Source: Bacteroides sp. (lineage in GTDB: Bacteria; Bacteroidota; Bacteroidia; Bacteroidales; Muribaculaceae). Taken from it: a DNA stretch of 64,000 bases. Shown piece by piece: positions 54,178-63,115 of this stretch. A program made the translations under genes and the position numbers. A model generated the notes under the pieces. The model was given only the letters and a program-made list of their open reading frames with translations. It was not told where the DNA came from and searched no databases. The stretch covers positions 124,001 through 188,000 of the forward strand of contig JAAVCP010000028.1 in the NCBI GenBank assembly GCA_014802265.1, written 5' to 3'. Every line of letters begins with the position of its first letter. The first letter of the stretch is position 1.

Positions 54178-55044
54178 TTATGCTTGCGGAGTGAGGGACA
54201 ACGGGTTTGAAAGAGTTGAATCAAGTATGAAACGAGCCACGGAATCAGTGGTGTTTGGCGGAATAATTATATCGGCAGCTGCCTTCACTTCATCAACAGC
54301 ATTCTCTACTGCCACTGCCACATCTGCCACCCTAAGCATCGGAAGATCGTTAAGGTTATCACCGAAAGCCACCACCCGGGTAGCACCGGTCATCTCCTTC
54401 AACCTCCTGACGGCATTTGCCTTTGATGCAAGGGGAGAGAAGACTTCCAGAATACCTGTCTCCGCTCCAAACATATCATGATAGAAAATCGGGTTACAAT
54501 CAACGTGTTCCTTTATGTCATGATAAGCTGACTCCACAAGTGCCGTGGGTTGCATAGAGTAGAACAACGAGACATCGCTAAGAGGATGGGGAATCACCGA
54601 ATTACCGTCGCCGGGGACATGAAATACCTTATAGTCAGAATCATCTCGGTCTGCCATAAACTTTTTTTCATTAACAGAAAGCGGACCCGTGTGATAAATG
54701 TCTATTCTGTTCTTCCCCAGGCAATAGATAAATGCGGGCAGGGAATGTCTTTTGATAATGTCGAATATTCTCTCAGCTGACTCCCGGCTTATGGTTATCG
54801 TGTCGAAAAAATCTCCGGTAAGCGGACTCCATAACGCGGAGCCGGTCATTACTATAAAAGGAAGAGAAGCCCTCACATCACTCATCAGTAAAGCCACAGT
54901 AGAAGGGGTACGCGCCGTGGCTACCGTAAACAATGCCCCATTGTCTATGGCATTGTTGAGCATATCAGCTGAAGCTGACGACAAACGGCTGTCTGACGAC
55001 AGCAAAGTGCCATCAAGGTCACTTACAAATAATGTTTTTTCCAT
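54178..55044 (-). CDS. HAD-superfamily (Cof-type, class IIB) phosphatase
   Basis: 288 residues from the ATG at 55044 (MEKTLFVSDLDGTLLSS). A 17-codon upstream extension would overlap the preceding gene and is not used. HAD motif I is DLDGTL with D9 and D11; motif II is in VMTGSALW; motif III a lysine near SKANAVRRL; motif IV is VVAFGDNLNDLPML. The cap between motifs II and III is of the alpha/beta IIB type. Members dephosphorylate sugar phosphates or flavin precursors; the substrate is not evident. Confidence 0.9.
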   Translation of the reverse strand: MEKTLFVSDLDGTLLSSDSRLSSASADMLNNAIDNGALFTVATARTPSTVALLMSDVRASLPFIVMTGSALWSPLTGDFFDTITISRESAERIFDIIKRHSLPAFIYCLGKNRIDIYHTGPLSVNEKKFMADRDDSDYKVFHVPGDGNSVIPHPLSDVSLFYSMQPTALVESAYHDIKEHVDCNPIFYHDMFGAETGILEVFSPLASKANAVRRLKEMTGATRVVAFGDNLNDLPMLRVADVAVAVENAVDEVKAAADIIIPPNTTDSVARFILDSTLSNPLSLTPQA

Positions 55045-55067
55045 ATTATTCTCAGTTCCTCCCGGAA

Positions 55068-55502
55068 TCATGCTTTTTTCTTTATATCCACCCAATCCAC
55101 ATCAGTCACCTGACTCTCGTGATACTGTTTCTCCGGTCGTTCCTTTTCTCCTATTATTGTCTCAGAGAAATTTTTTATTTCCACAAACTCCACATCTTCT
55201 GCATATTCACGTGGAATCAGAGGCTCATTATAATACTGTCTGCCTCTGCCTCGTGAACGAGAGCGTGAGCGGGTGTCTGAGCTGCTTCCATAAAACGAAC
55301 TTGAGGTGTCGGAATCTCTATATTGAGACTGCTGCGAGGCACGTTGCTGCCTGCGCTCTTCCTTTGAACCGGGACGAGGAGGCATACCAGTGGCTTTACG
55401 AATATAATCTTCTGTACGATTAGCAAGCATCTGCTTAAACCATCTTGAAATCCATGGCCAGCAAAGAATGACTACAACTATAATTATTAAGAATATTCCC
55501 AT
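55068..55502 (-). CDS. DUF4834 family membrane-anchored protein
   Basis: 144 residues from the ATG at 55502; a TTG 12 codons upstream is a weaker start. One membrane helix (GIFLIIIVVVILCWPWI) is followed by a basic, Arg/Ser/Gln-rich disordered stretch (RSRSRSRGRGRQ) and an acidic end with two DVEFVEI/DVDWVDI-like motifs. This layout is that of DUF4834 proteins, which in Bacteroidales usually lie next to pssA as here (77 bases). Function unknown. Confidence 0.75.
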   Translation of the reverse strand: MGIFLIIIVVVILCWPWISRWFKQMLANRTEDYIRKATGMPPRPGSKEERRQQRASQQSQYRDSDTSSSFYGSSSDTRSRSRSRGRGRQYYNEPLIPREYAEDVEFVEIKNFSETIIGEKERPEKQYHESQVTDVDWVDIKKKA

Positions 55503-55579
55503 GGTTATATATATGTAATTTAATGCCACCCCCTGCAATGGAGGTAACTGAATATATCACTAATTATCCTATCCTGAAT

Positions 55580-56287
55580 TTATCCTATCTTATTGCTACA
55601 TATCACCGACAAAACGATGTAGAATAGCATAAGCCACATCAAGCCTCCCACACCTAATGTGATGCATAGGATTATGGCAGCTGCCACAAGCATCAGCTGC
55701 GGCGCAATTTTCTTCAAACTGAAATCCTTTATTTTCAAGGAAAACATCTTCATCGGGGCATTCATAAGCCAGCATTCTATGATAAGAATGGGGAGAAATA
55801 TATACCACTCCGAGAAGGCACCCACCCCGGCAGTCATAGTGGCAGCATAACCTATCCAGAAGATTGCATTGGCAGGGATTGGCATTCCTATGAAGTAAGT
55901 GGTCTGGCGGGTGTCGATGTTAAACCTCGCAAGGCGCACGGCACCTGATATCGGGATAAGCAAGGTCGCCCAAGGCATCCATGCTGCCACGCCCATTCCT
56001 TCCAAAAGATGAAACATAATCATGGCAGGGGCTACCCCGAAGGTGACAAGGTCACACAGCGAGTCGAGTTCTTTCCCAAGATTTGAATAGGCATGAAGAG
56101 CGCGGGCAGCAAATCCGTCAAGGAAATCTGCCACCGCCCCTATGGCTATGAAGATAAAAGCCCACTGAAAAGCCTGGAGTCCCCACAACGGCTGGGTGCC
56201 CTTTGAGGCTGCCACTATAGCCACACACCCCGACAGGATATTGATACATGTGATTGTATTGGGTATGTTTCTTACTATTGGATTCAT
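55580..56287 (-). CDS. pssA: CDP-diacylglycerol--serine O-phosphatidyltransferase
   Basis: 235 residues. Makes phosphatidylserine from CDP-diacylglycerol and serine at the inner membrane. The CDP-alcohol phosphotransferase motif D57-G58-x2-A61-R62-x8-G71-x3-D75-x3-D79 is complete in DGFAARALHAYSNLGKELDSLCD (given here only as key residues plus short context DGFAARALH and GKELDSLCD). Several membrane helices surround it. It follows psd by 6 bases; together they supply phosphatidylethanolamine. Confidence 0.95.
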   Translation of the reverse strand: MNPIVRNIPNTITCINILSGCVAIVAASKGTQPLWGLQAFQWAFIFIAIGAVADFLDGFAARALHAYSNLGKELDSLCDLVTFGVAPAMIMFHLLEGMGVAAWMPWATLLIPISGAVRLARFNIDTRQTTYFIGMPIPANAIFWIGYAATMTAGVGAFSEWYIFLPILIIECWLMNAPMKMFSLKIKDFSLKKIAPQLMLVAAAIILCITLGVGGLMWLMLFYIVLSVICSNKIG

Positions 56288-56293
56288 ATTTTT

Positions 56294-56989
56294 TTAGTTT
56301 GATGAATGAAGTCGTGCTAAAGGTGTAACGCCTCCCTTCACATTTTGTTTCATTTCCACGAGTATTTCAGCATCAAGGGGGAGATAAAGATCCACTCGTG
56401 AGCCGAATTTTATGAATCCGAGGTGATCGTCAATATTGGCACGGTGTCCCCGGCGGGCGTATGTCACAATTCTGCGTGCCATCGCGCCGGCAATCTGACG
56501 AGCTGTAAGGCGTACCCCTTGGTCTGTAACAATCCCTATGGTGCTACGCTCGTTTTCACTGCTTGCCTTAGGAAGATAAGCCGAAAGAAAACGCCCACGG
56601 TGATGACGCACATATTCCACCGTGCCGTCAACCGGATACCAGTTGGCATGGACGTTAAGGGGCGACATGAAGACCGACACCATCATTGCCTCCGACTTAA
56701 GATATTCCGGCTCTCTCACCTTCTCGATGGCTACTATATGACCGTCGACTGAACTGACAACCATATTTTTACGCACACCCCGGTATTTACGCTTCGGACA
56801 CCGGAAAAAATTGAACACGAAGAGATAGACCACCACTGAAATAGCGGAAAGCAATCCCGGAAGAACGTAAGGAGGCAGAAAGAGCCACACCGGCACGTTG
56901 AGCGCACCGAGCACTATAAACAGGAGTATGAGTATGTTGGTGCCTTCTCTATGAATTTTCACTTTTAGACGAGGGTTAGCGGTGGACAC
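56294..56989 (-). CDS. psd: Phosphatidylserine decarboxylase proenzyme
   Basis: 231 residues, short (type II) class. Converts phosphatidylserine to phosphatidylethanolamine using a pyruvoyl group made by self-cleavage. The cleavage site is G196-S197 in KFGSRVDLYLP. Two N-terminal helices (about 18-60) anchor it; SVDGHIVAIEKV, FMSPLNVHANWYPVDGTV and QIAGAMARRIV are the family blocks. The start is a GTG at 56989; a GTG nine codons downstream (MKIHREGTN) is possible. Own canonical promoter. Confidence 0.94.
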   Translation of the reverse strand: MSTANPRLKVKIHREGTNILILLFIVLGALNVPVWLFLPPYVLPGLLSAISVVVYLFVFNFFRCPKRKYRGVRKNMVVSSVDGHIVAIEKVREPEYLKSEAMMVSVFMSPLNVHANWYPVDGTVEYVRHHRGRFLSAYLPKASSENERSTIGIVTDQGVRLTARQIAGAMARRIVTYARRGHRANIDDHLGFIKFGSRVDLYLPLDAEILVEMKQNVKGGVTPLARLHSSN

Positions 56990-57026
56990 TCAATAAAGTC
57001 TGAGACCCCACCATTGTTCACGAATG

Positions 57027-57058
57027 CAAATTTAGCCTTTTTCTATGTTTCTCGCAAA
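57027..57058 (-). promoter_or_regulatory. Promoter of the psd-pssA operon
   Basis: On the minus strand TTTG (57058-57055), a 20-base spacer and TAAATTTG (57034-57027). Canonical; leader about 30 nt. Confidence 0.75.
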
Positions 57059-57065
57059 TTTTTCG

Positions 57066-57073
57066 TAACTTTG
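57066..57073 (+). promoter_or_regulatory. -7 box for the diacylglycerol kinase gene
   Basis: TAACTTTG matches TAnnTTTG, 73 bases before the ATG. Divergent from and overlapping the upstream region of the psd promoter; no good -33 element. Confidence 0.45.
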
Positions 57074-57146
57074 CACCACTTTTTAAACTGAAGAGGTTTA
57101 AACTTTTTCAAAATAAGTATAAACGCCCTCATTTGTGAGAGAATTT

Positions 57147-58118
57147 ATGGATAAAAGAGAAGCCCTCTTGATAATAAACCCTATAGCCGGCACGCGGTCG
57201 AAGCGCGGTGTGCGTGAAGCGGTTATTCAAAGCTTAAGCCCTCTGGGAATTGAGGTGAGCGTGCTTGAGACAAGTGGTGCCGGAGATGCGGCAGAATTTG
57301 CAGCCCGGGCTGCTGCCGACGGCATAGAGATGGTCATATCGGCAGGTGGTGACGGCACTGTCAATGAAATTGCCGATGCGTTGTCACACACCGAGACCAC
57401 CCTGGGAATCCTTCCCCTCGGCTCGGGCAACGGGCTTGCCCGATCACTGGGCATACCCCAAGACGTTGATGCTGCTCTAAAGATTATAGCTGACGGTCAC
57501 AAAATGAAATGTGACCGTGGGATTGTGAACCGACACCCATTTTATTGCACATTTGGTGTAGGTTTTGATGCTGTGGTAAGCGAAAAGTTTGCATCAATGA
57601 GCCGTCGTGGCAGGATAACCTATATCCGCAGCGTCCTACGGGAATTTCTCAATTATCGCAGCCAGCCGTATGCCATCTCAGTCAATGGTGCTGTCATTAC
57701 TGAGAAGGCACTCCTTATAGCCGTGTGCAATGCCTCCCAATATGGTAACAATGCCTATATTGCCCCACAGGCAAAGCTCACCGACGGTCTGCTTGACATC
57801 ACTGTGGTTCATTCCGGTTCCCCCCTCTCCGCTGTGTCGGTCGGGATGGATCTGCTTACCGGCTATCTTGACCGCAACACTCATATTGACACTTTCCGAG
57901 TCAGCTCTGCCACCATTGCCAGAATTAAAGAGGGACCGGCACACGTTGACGGCGACCCGCTGACTTTGGGTAAGCAACTCGACATTGTGTGTGATCCGAC
58001 AGCTCTTTCAGTCTTTGTGCCTGAAAAGGAAGAGGAGTTTAAGCCGTTTTTATCGCCAATAAAAGCAATGCTTAATGATATACGCTACGACCTGCGTGCG
58101 AAATTCCTTAATCCTTAA
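57147..58118 (+). CDS. Diacylglycerol kinase family lipid kinase
   Basis: 323 residues from the ATG at 57147; a GTG four codons upstream is possible. The catalytic-domain signatures are LLIINPIAGT, the glycine loop SAGGDGTVNEIAD (67-75) and LPLGSGNGLARSLGIP, followed by the C-terminal beta-sandwich with VDGDPL. The family (DagK/YegS/sphingosine-kinase-like) phosphorylates diacylglycerol or related lipids, returning them to phospholipid synthesis. Its position opposite psd-pssA supports a phospholipid role. Confidence 0.92.
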   Translation: MDKREALLIINPIAGTRSKRGVREAVIQSLSPLGIEVSVLETSGAGDAAEFAARAAADGIEMVISAGGDGTVNEIADALSHTETTLGILPLGSGNGLARSLGIPQDVDAALKIIADGHKMKCDRGIVNRHPFYCTFGVGFDAVVSEKFASMSRRGRITYIRSVLREFLNYRSQPYAISVNGAVITEKALLIAVCNASQYGNNAYIAPQAKLTDGLLDITVVHSGSPLSAVSVGMDLLTGYLDRNTHIDTFRVSSATIARIKEGPAHVDGDPLTLGKQLDIVCDPTALSVFVPEKEEEFKPFLSPIKAMLNDIRYDLRAKFLNP

Positions 58119-58127
58119 CCCCGTGCT

Positions 58128-58847
58128 TCAGGGCTTGCGATTTCTCAACAGCCCTTCAAAGACCTGGAGTGCTATGGCTTTCATTCCGGCTTTGGAAGGA
58201 TGACCCGCTGTCTTGGGTATGTCGTGAAGCTCAATGAAGGGCACGGAATAATGGCGGCATATCTCTTTCATTGACTCTGTAATGTCCTGACGCAAATCTG
58301 AGTTGATAATGAAAAAGATAGTTGTGCCCGGATAATGATTGATGGCATCCGAGAGCAGTCGGCTCATCGCAGGACGGAACTTATACAAGTCTTCACCGAG
58401 GATATAGTTACTATAATTATATTCACCGACTTCCACACCCGCCCAACTGTCGTTGGTACCACCAAAAATCAGCAATATGTCAGGGCTACCCAAGTCGCCA
58501 ACGCGGGTAATAAACGATCTGTCGGAATAATCGTCGCCGTTATATCCACGATAAGAGATTGTGGCACCGCTGTAGGAATCATTCTTCCCGAGAATGAATC
58601 CCCCCTTGTCTATCAATTGCCACCACCATGTCTGTTTCACGTCGCCCACGTCTGTTCGGTCAGCTTTGGTGTGGCGTGTATACCACACGGCATTCCCTTT
58701 CGGCATATAGCCCTCAAATGTGGAATAAGAATCGCCAAGAATCGACACCACCGGTTTTGCTACCGGACGGATAGAATTAGTTTGTGCATTCACCACCGTG
58801 GGGAACACAAGGAGAAAAAGCAATACTGCCTTGAAAAATGTTTTCAT
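58128..58847 (-). CDS. Exported SGNH/GDSL hydrolase
   Basis: 239 residues. Signal peptide (MKTFFKAVLLFLLVFPTVVNA). Block I SILGDSYSTFEGY with nucleophile S40, block III FGGTNDSWAG, and block V IPKTAGHPSKAGM with the catalytic histidine are all present; the glycine of block II is in SYSGATISYRG. SGNH hydrolases of this kind are esterases that often deacetylate sugars; the substrate is unknown. It overlaps the preceding gene by 4 bases (ATGA) and ends a five-gene minus-strand operon starting at tsaE. Confidence 0.88.
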   Translation of the reverse strand: MKTFFKAVLLFLLVFPTVVNAQTNSIRPVAKPVVSILGDSYSTFEGYMPKGNAVWYTRHTKADRTDVGDVKQTWWWQLIDKGGFILGKNDSYSGATISYRGYNGDDYSDRSFITRVGDLGSPDILLIFGGTNDSWAGVEVGEYNYSNYILGEDLYKFRPAMSRLLSDAINHYPGTTIFFIINSDLRQDITESMKEICRHYSVPFIELHDIPKTAGHPSKAGMKAIALQVFEGLLRNRKP

Positions 58848-59425
58848 TGGAAAGAAGGATTAAATTCAGGTGGAAGAATCTTTGCCGGATCAGCACTGTC
58901 AACTGATGTCACAATCACTTTGCTTGAGCCACGCCACGGAAGAGTGGCATGATATTTTTTGTAGCCCACACGCACCGGACGCGAAGCAAACTGGGCACGT
59001 TTGAGCATCGCAGCCAGGCTGTCGTTTTTAGCAGTAAAGATAAAGTCACGGCTATACACGCGTGTGGTGTCCATCAACTCCTTATATGGCAACAGGATAC
59101 CCTCATAGGTCTTGAAGACAGTGCCACGTTTCTCAATCCCCTCAACATATCCAAACTGCGTGGCATCTTCTATATAGGGAGAGAAATAGCGCAACCAGCA
59201 AGCTATAATCAACGCCACAAGCACCACTCCCCCTGCCAGCCACAGCTTCCACTGTATGCGGAGGCACGGCTTGAGATGTTCCCATTCCGACTCCTCCTCC
59301 CAATAGGCGGGGTCGTCGGGCTTATATGTCGGTTTCTTCGGCACCACCGGCTTCACTTCCGGCTCATCAGTGCTGTCGAAATAGTCATTTTTCTCTTGAT
59401 CTTCGTCTTTTGGTTCAAATAACAT
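58844..59425 (-). CDS. Conserved Bacteroidales membrane protein of unknown function
   Basis: 193 residues. An acidic, proline-rich cytoplasmic N-terminus (about 1-60, DDPAYWEEESEWEHLKP), one membrane helix (about 61-82, LWLAGGVVLVALIIACWLRY) and a periplasmic domain of about 110 residues (QFGYVEGIEKRGTVFKTYEG, TRVYSRDFIFTAKNDSLA, VRVGYKKYHATLPWRGSSKVIV). The domain has the look of a small beta barrel. Not assigned to a family here. It sits between the flippase-like gene (6-base gap) and the SGNH hydrolase (4-base overlap). Confidence 0.75.
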   Translation of the reverse strand: MLFEPKDEDQEKNDYFDSTDEPEVKPVVPKKPTYKPDDPAYWEEESEWEHLKPCLRIQWKLWLAGGVVLVALIIACWLRYFSPYIEDATQFGYVEGIEKRGTVFKTYEGILLPYKELMDTTRVYSRDFIFTAKNDSLAAMLKRAQFASRPVRVGYKKYHATLPWRGSSKVIVTSVDSADPAKILPPEFNPSFQ

Positions 59426-59431
59426 AGCAGG

Positions 59432-60523
59432 TTATGGTTTATAGGTAAGAGTTGAGGATAGAGAGTCAGCTCTTTTTTTTCTGCTTGTAAGAGAGATGTA
59501 GACCATTGTGTAGATGCCGAGTATTATAAGCATCACTGTCTGTCCGCTCCACTGAAGCATTGAGAAGGCTGTGCCTTCCGCGTCACTCACGCCATAGATT
59601 GCCAGACCGAACATCACGGCAAGGTTCCACGGACCCAAGCCCCCGTTGGAGGGAATAGCCATACCTATCGAACTGAGCACAAATGTCACCAGACACGGGA
59701 TAAGACCACCTGCCAGACCAGGCTCATGACACAAGGCGCGGGTGAAATCAAAGGCATAAAACGCAACATAAAGTTGGAAATAATAGCACCCCCAGATGCA
59801 AAGGGTATAGAACAGAAACAGCCAGCGACCCTTCATGCGTGCCACTACACTGAATCCCTCCCACATATTTAACAACATCTCCTTAAGCTTCTTCACTATC
59901 GCTGTGTCGCGGAACACTCTGAGCAGTAGCCAGCACACTGCCACGGCTCCGATTATAGCCGCCCAGAACCATATTTGCGAAAGCAGCCCTATAATGTCGC
60001 GCCCCACGGGATATTTCGTAAGAAATGCCTCAATGCCGGGATAAGCCACCACAAGCGACAACAGGAAAAGCATTCCCACCATAAGAGTGTCAGAAAGACG
60101 GTCGCCGATCATCGATCCAAGCACCGACGTAAAAGATGCTTTCTCCGAGGAGGCGATATACGTGCAGCGCCACACCTCTCCGAGACGGGGGAAAACAAGG
60201 TTGAGGGCATAGCACCCGAATATAGAGCAACACAATGCCATAAAAGGTGGCTTGATGCCAAGGGCGTTAAGCTGCAGTCGCCAACGGGCTGCCCTGAACA
60301 CATGGGAGAAGACACTGATTCCCATTGCAAGAAGAATCCACCAATAGTTGACGCCATGCTCTATGAGATGCATCATCTCCGTGAAGTTAACCTTCTTGAA
60401 CATATACCACACCAGCAGCACTGTCAGTGCCAACGGTAGCCCGTAGCGCACCAGCAGTGACAACGCTTTTTTCCAGCCCGGTTCCCCTTTCTGATCCGGA
60501 GTCATGCTAATATCTTTTGCCAT
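59432..60523 (-). CDS. Flippase-like membrane protein (UPF0104/LPG synthase TM-like)
   Basis: 363 residues with eight or so membrane helices. FSHVFRAARWRLQLNAL, the FPRLGEVWRCTYIA segment (conserved PRRxGE...R type) and IPSNGGLGPWNLAVMFGLAIYGV are signatures of the UPF0104 family related to the membrane part of lysylphosphatidylglycerol synthase (AglD-like). No cytoplasmic transferase domain is attached. A role in lipid or glycan transfer is inferred from relatives. The start overlaps birA by 17 bases; an ATG six codons downstream (60505), one base past the birA stop, is an alternative. Confidence 0.85.
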   Translation of the reverse strand: MAKDISMTPDQKGEPGWKKALSLLVRYGLPLALTVLLVWYMFKKVNFTEMMHLIEHGVNYWWILLAMGISVFSHVFRAARWRLQLNALGIKPPFMALCCSIFGCYALNLVFPRLGEVWRCTYIASSEKASFTSVLGSMIGDRLSDTLMVGMLFLLSLVVAYPGIEAFLTKYPVGRDIIGLLSQIWFWAAIIGAVAVCWLLLRVFRDTAIVKKLKEMLLNMWEGFSVVARMKGRWLFLFYTLCIWGCYYFQLYVAFYAFDFTRALCHEPGLAGGLIPCLVTFVLSSIGMAIPSNGGLGPWNLAVMFGLAIYGVSDAEGTAFSMLQWSGQTVMLIILGIYTMVYISLTSRKKRADSLSSTLTYKP

Positions 60524-61247
60524 AGTCTAATATAAACTCAACCTCCTTGAAGGCATATTCTCTTATCTCGCCGTCGGCAGTCAATAGGGAAAGAATGCCG
60601 TTTTCAGCTATATCCGAAATACGGGCTTCAATCTTTTGGTGGCGTATTTTGTCATAAAACGGATAATATGCGCCATCGCCTCGCCAAAGATTCCTCATAA
60701 ACTCCGCATGGACGGTTCCCGCCGGGATTTGTGAAATCCGCGCCTCAATCCTACCACCCAAAATCTGTGCAACGCCTGCAATTGGATTTTCCTTACCTGT
60801 AATCTGCACCACCGACACAGGATTGGGGGCATCACTGCAAAACACTTCCTGATTAATATTGACCCCCACCCCGGCAATGGTCCGTGTGATTTTACGCCCC
60901 ATAATGGAATGTTCGATAAGTATGCCGCAGATTTTCTTGTCGCCGGCATATATATCGTTGGGCCATTTAACCTTTGTCTCCACCCCTAATTCACGGAGAG
61001 TGTCGCTGACAGCCAGTGCCACTGCCTCTGAAATGACAAACTGCCTCTGGGGCTCTACCCCGGCAGGCACAAGCAGCACCGAGGCAGTCAGGTTTTTCCC
61101 CGTTTCCGCCTCCCAGGAATTGCCACGCTGCCCTCTCCCCGCTGTCTGCTCCAAGGCATAGACCAAGGTGGGAAGCGTGAGGCTGCCGGAATTTTCTGCC
61201 AGCCATGAGTTGGTAGACGTAGTGCTTGCAATCTCTACGATGGTCAT
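60507..61247 (-). CDS. birA: Biotin--[acetyl-CoA-carboxylase] ligase
   Basis: 246 residues. Attaches biotin to acyl-CoA carboxylases and decarboxylases. The biotinyl-AMP loop GRGQRG lies at 37-42, the catalytic KWPND at 94-98 and GILIE at 108-112, followed by the INQEVF region. No N-terminal DNA-binding domain is present, so it is a ligase only, not a repressor. It overlaps tsaE by 4 bases. Confidence 0.94.
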   Translation of the reverse strand: MTIVEIASTTSTNSWLAENSGSLTLPTLVYALEQTAGRGQRGNSWEAETGKNLTASVLLVPAGVEPQRQFVISEAVALAVSDTLRELGVETKVKWPNDIYAGDKKICGILIEHSIMGRKITRTIAGVGVNINQEVFCSDAPNPVSVVQITGKENPIAGVAQILGGRIEARISQIPAGTVHAEFMRNLWRGDGAYYPFYDKIRHQKIEARISDIAENGILSLLTADGEIREYAFKEVEFILDYGKRY

Positions 61248-61654
61248 CTCATTGTCAGTTTACGCCTCCCGTCTTCGGTTTCCTCTATCCTCACCGTCAC
61301 CGCCTCTTCCGGCAGAAGGTCGCCGATGCGGTCAGGCCATTCTATCAGGCAAAGATTGCCGGAATAGAAATAGTCTTCCGCCCCGAGGTCAAGCGCCTCC
61401 TGTGGTGAGTCAAGGCGATAGAAATCGAAATGATAAACCGGCTTACCCTGTGCGTCCACATACTCGTTGACGATGCTGAACGTAGGGCTTCCTGAGTCGT
61501 CATCAGCCCCAAGCTGACGGCACACCTCAGCTATAAAAGTGGTCTTGCCGGCTCCCATTCCCCCTTCGAAGGCGAATATGCGGTCATCGCGCATGGCTTC
61601 CAGAAAGTCATGCGCGGCATCGGGTAGCTCGGCAAGTGAAAAGATTCTCTCCAT
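61244..61654 (-). CDS. tsaE: tRNA threonylcarbamoyladenosine biosynthesis ATPase TsaE
   Basis: 136 residues. The P-loop GGMGAGKTT (31-39), the switch-like GSPTFSIVNEY, the YHFDFYRL strand and CLIEWPDRI are diagnostic. With TsaB and TsaD it makes the t6A base at position 37 of ANN-reading tRNAs. First gene of a minus-strand operon (tsaE, birA, flippase-like, membrane protein, SGNH hydrolase). Confidence 0.95.
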   Translation of the reverse strand: MERIFSLAELPDAAHDFLEAMRDDRIFAFEGGMGAGKTTFIAEVCRQLGADDDSGSPTFSIVNEYVDAQGKPVYHFDFYRLDSPQEALDLGAEDYFYSGNLCLIEWPDRIGDLLPEEAVTVRIEETEDGRRKLTMR

Positions 61655-61723
61655 AACGATATGTTTTGCTTATTGCGGGTGCCCCCTTGGCTTATTTTCA
61701 GCAAGGGCAACGCACTCACGCTG

Positions 61724-61731
61724 CAAATTTA
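61724..61731 (-). promoter_or_regulatory. -7 box for the tsaE operon
   Basis: On the minus strand TAAATTTG (61731 to 61724). The nearest TTTG upstream (61751-61748) leaves a 16-base spacer. A small hairpin (CCCTTG/CAAGGG, 61707-61685) lies in the leader. Confidence 0.45.
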
Positions 61732-61816
61732 CAAAAAAATATTAAATCAAACAGCACATTACCCCTCCTTTGCGCGTTTATACACTCGGGAATCCTTTTT
61801 TATGGATATTTTTTAT

Positions 61817-61824
61817 TACATTTG
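61817..61824 (+). promoter_or_regulatory. -7 box for the carboxynorspermidine dehydrogenase gene
   Basis: TACATTTG matches TAnnTTTG, 71 bases before the start codon; the -33 region is T-rich but lacks a TTG. Confidence 0.45.
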
Positions 61825-61895
61825 CACCTTTGTAGCGTGCTCTCTCCCTCAAACTCTCAATCCTCAACTCTAAACTTTAAACTAATAAAATAGAA

Positions 61896-63098
61896 ATGGG
61901 AAAAGTAGTGATTATCGGCGCCGGTGGCGTCGGAACTGTTGTGGCAGCTAAATGCGCCCAGAATCCTGACGTTTTCTCTGAAATCGTCATCGCTTCTCGC
62001 ACCAAGGAGAAATGCGACCGCCTCGCCGAGCGTATCGGTGCGAAAAACATTACGACTGATCAGGTCGATGCCAACTCCGTGGAGCAGCTTTGCGAGCTTT
62101 TCAACCGTCATAAGCCCGACATCTGCATCAACGTCGCGCTCCCCTATCAAGACCTAACCATAATGGAGGCTTGCCTTCAGTGTGGCGTAAACTATCTCGA
62201 CACTGCCAACTATGAGCCGGAAGATGAGGCTCATTTTGAATATTCATGGCAGTGGGCTTACCGCGAAAGATTTGAGAAGGCAGGGCTGACTGCCATTCTC
62301 GGTTGCGGATTTGATCCCGGCGTGTCGGCGGTGTTTGTAGCATACGCTGCAAAACACCATTTCTCCGAGATGCGTTATCTCGACATCGTTGACTGCAACG
62401 CCGGCAACCACGGCAAGGCGTTTGCCACCAACTTCAACCCGGAAATCAATATCCGTGAAATTACCCAGAAAGGTAAATACTGGGAAGACGGCAAATGGGT
62501 AGAGACTGAGAACCTCGAGGTGCACCGTCCGCTCAACTACCCCAATATCGGTGAGCGCGAGTCTTACCTACTCTATCATGAGGAGCTTGAGAGCCTCGTC
62601 ATCAACTACCCCACCATCCGCCGCGCACGCTTTTGGATGACCTTCGGTCAGGAATATCTTACTCACCTCCGTGTGATCCAAGACATAGGCATGGCTCGTA
62701 TCGATCCGGTAATGTATGAGGGAAGAGAGATTGTGCCGATCCAGTTCCTGAAGGCTGTTCTTCCCGATCCCGGCTCGCTCGGAGAGAACTACCACGGCGA
62801 GACTTCAATCGGCTGCCGAATCTCAGGTCTTGACAAGCAGGGGAATGAATCGACATATTACATCTACAATAACTGTTCCCACGAGGAGGCATATAAGGAG
62901 ACAGGTGCCCAGGCTGTAAGCTACACCACAGGGGTGCCCGCCATGGTCGGTGCCTATATGTTCCTTACGGGGAAATGGGTTAAACCGGGCGTGCACAATG
63001 TAGAGGAGTTTGACCCGGATCCCTTCCTGGAAAAACTTGCCCTCTCCGGCTTGCCCTGGCACGTGATTGTTGACGGCGACCTCGAATTCAACGATTAA
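61896..63098 (+). CDS. Saccharopine dehydrogenase family protein, likely carboxynorspermidine dehydrogenase
   Basis: 400 residues. The N-terminal NAD(P) loop is VVIIGAGGVGTVVAAK (residues 4-19). GVNYLDTANYE, GCGFDPGVSAVFVAYAAKH and DCNAGNHGKAFATNFNPEINIRE match the carboxynorspermidine/carboxyspermidine dehydrogenase branch, which condenses a diamine with aspartate semialdehyde on the way to norspermidine or spermidine. Gut Bacteroidales use this pathway for spermidine. The decarboxylase partner is not in the window. Strong codon bias suggests high expression. A GH31 gene follows after 17 bases. Confidence 0.88.
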   Translation: MGKVVIIGAGGVGTVVAAKCAQNPDVFSEIVIASRTKEKCDRLAERIGAKNITTDQVDANSVEQLCELFNRHKPDICINVALPYQDLTIMEACLQCGVNYLDTANYEPEDEAHFEYSWQWAYRERFEKAGLTAILGCGFDPGVSAVFVAYAAKHHFSEMRYLDIVDCNAGNHGKAFATNFNPEINIREITQKGKYWEDGKWVETENLEVHRPLNYPNIGERESYLLYHEELESLVINYPTIRRARFWMTFGQEYLTHLRVIQDIGMARIDPVMYEGREIVPIQFLKAVLPDPGSLGENYHGETSIGCRISGLDKQGNESTYYIYNNCSHEEAYKETGAQAVSYTTGVPAMVGAYMFLTGKWVKPGVHNVEEFDPDPFLEKLALSGLPWHVIVDGDLEFND

Positions 63099-63115
63099 AG
63101 TGAAAAAGGAAAATC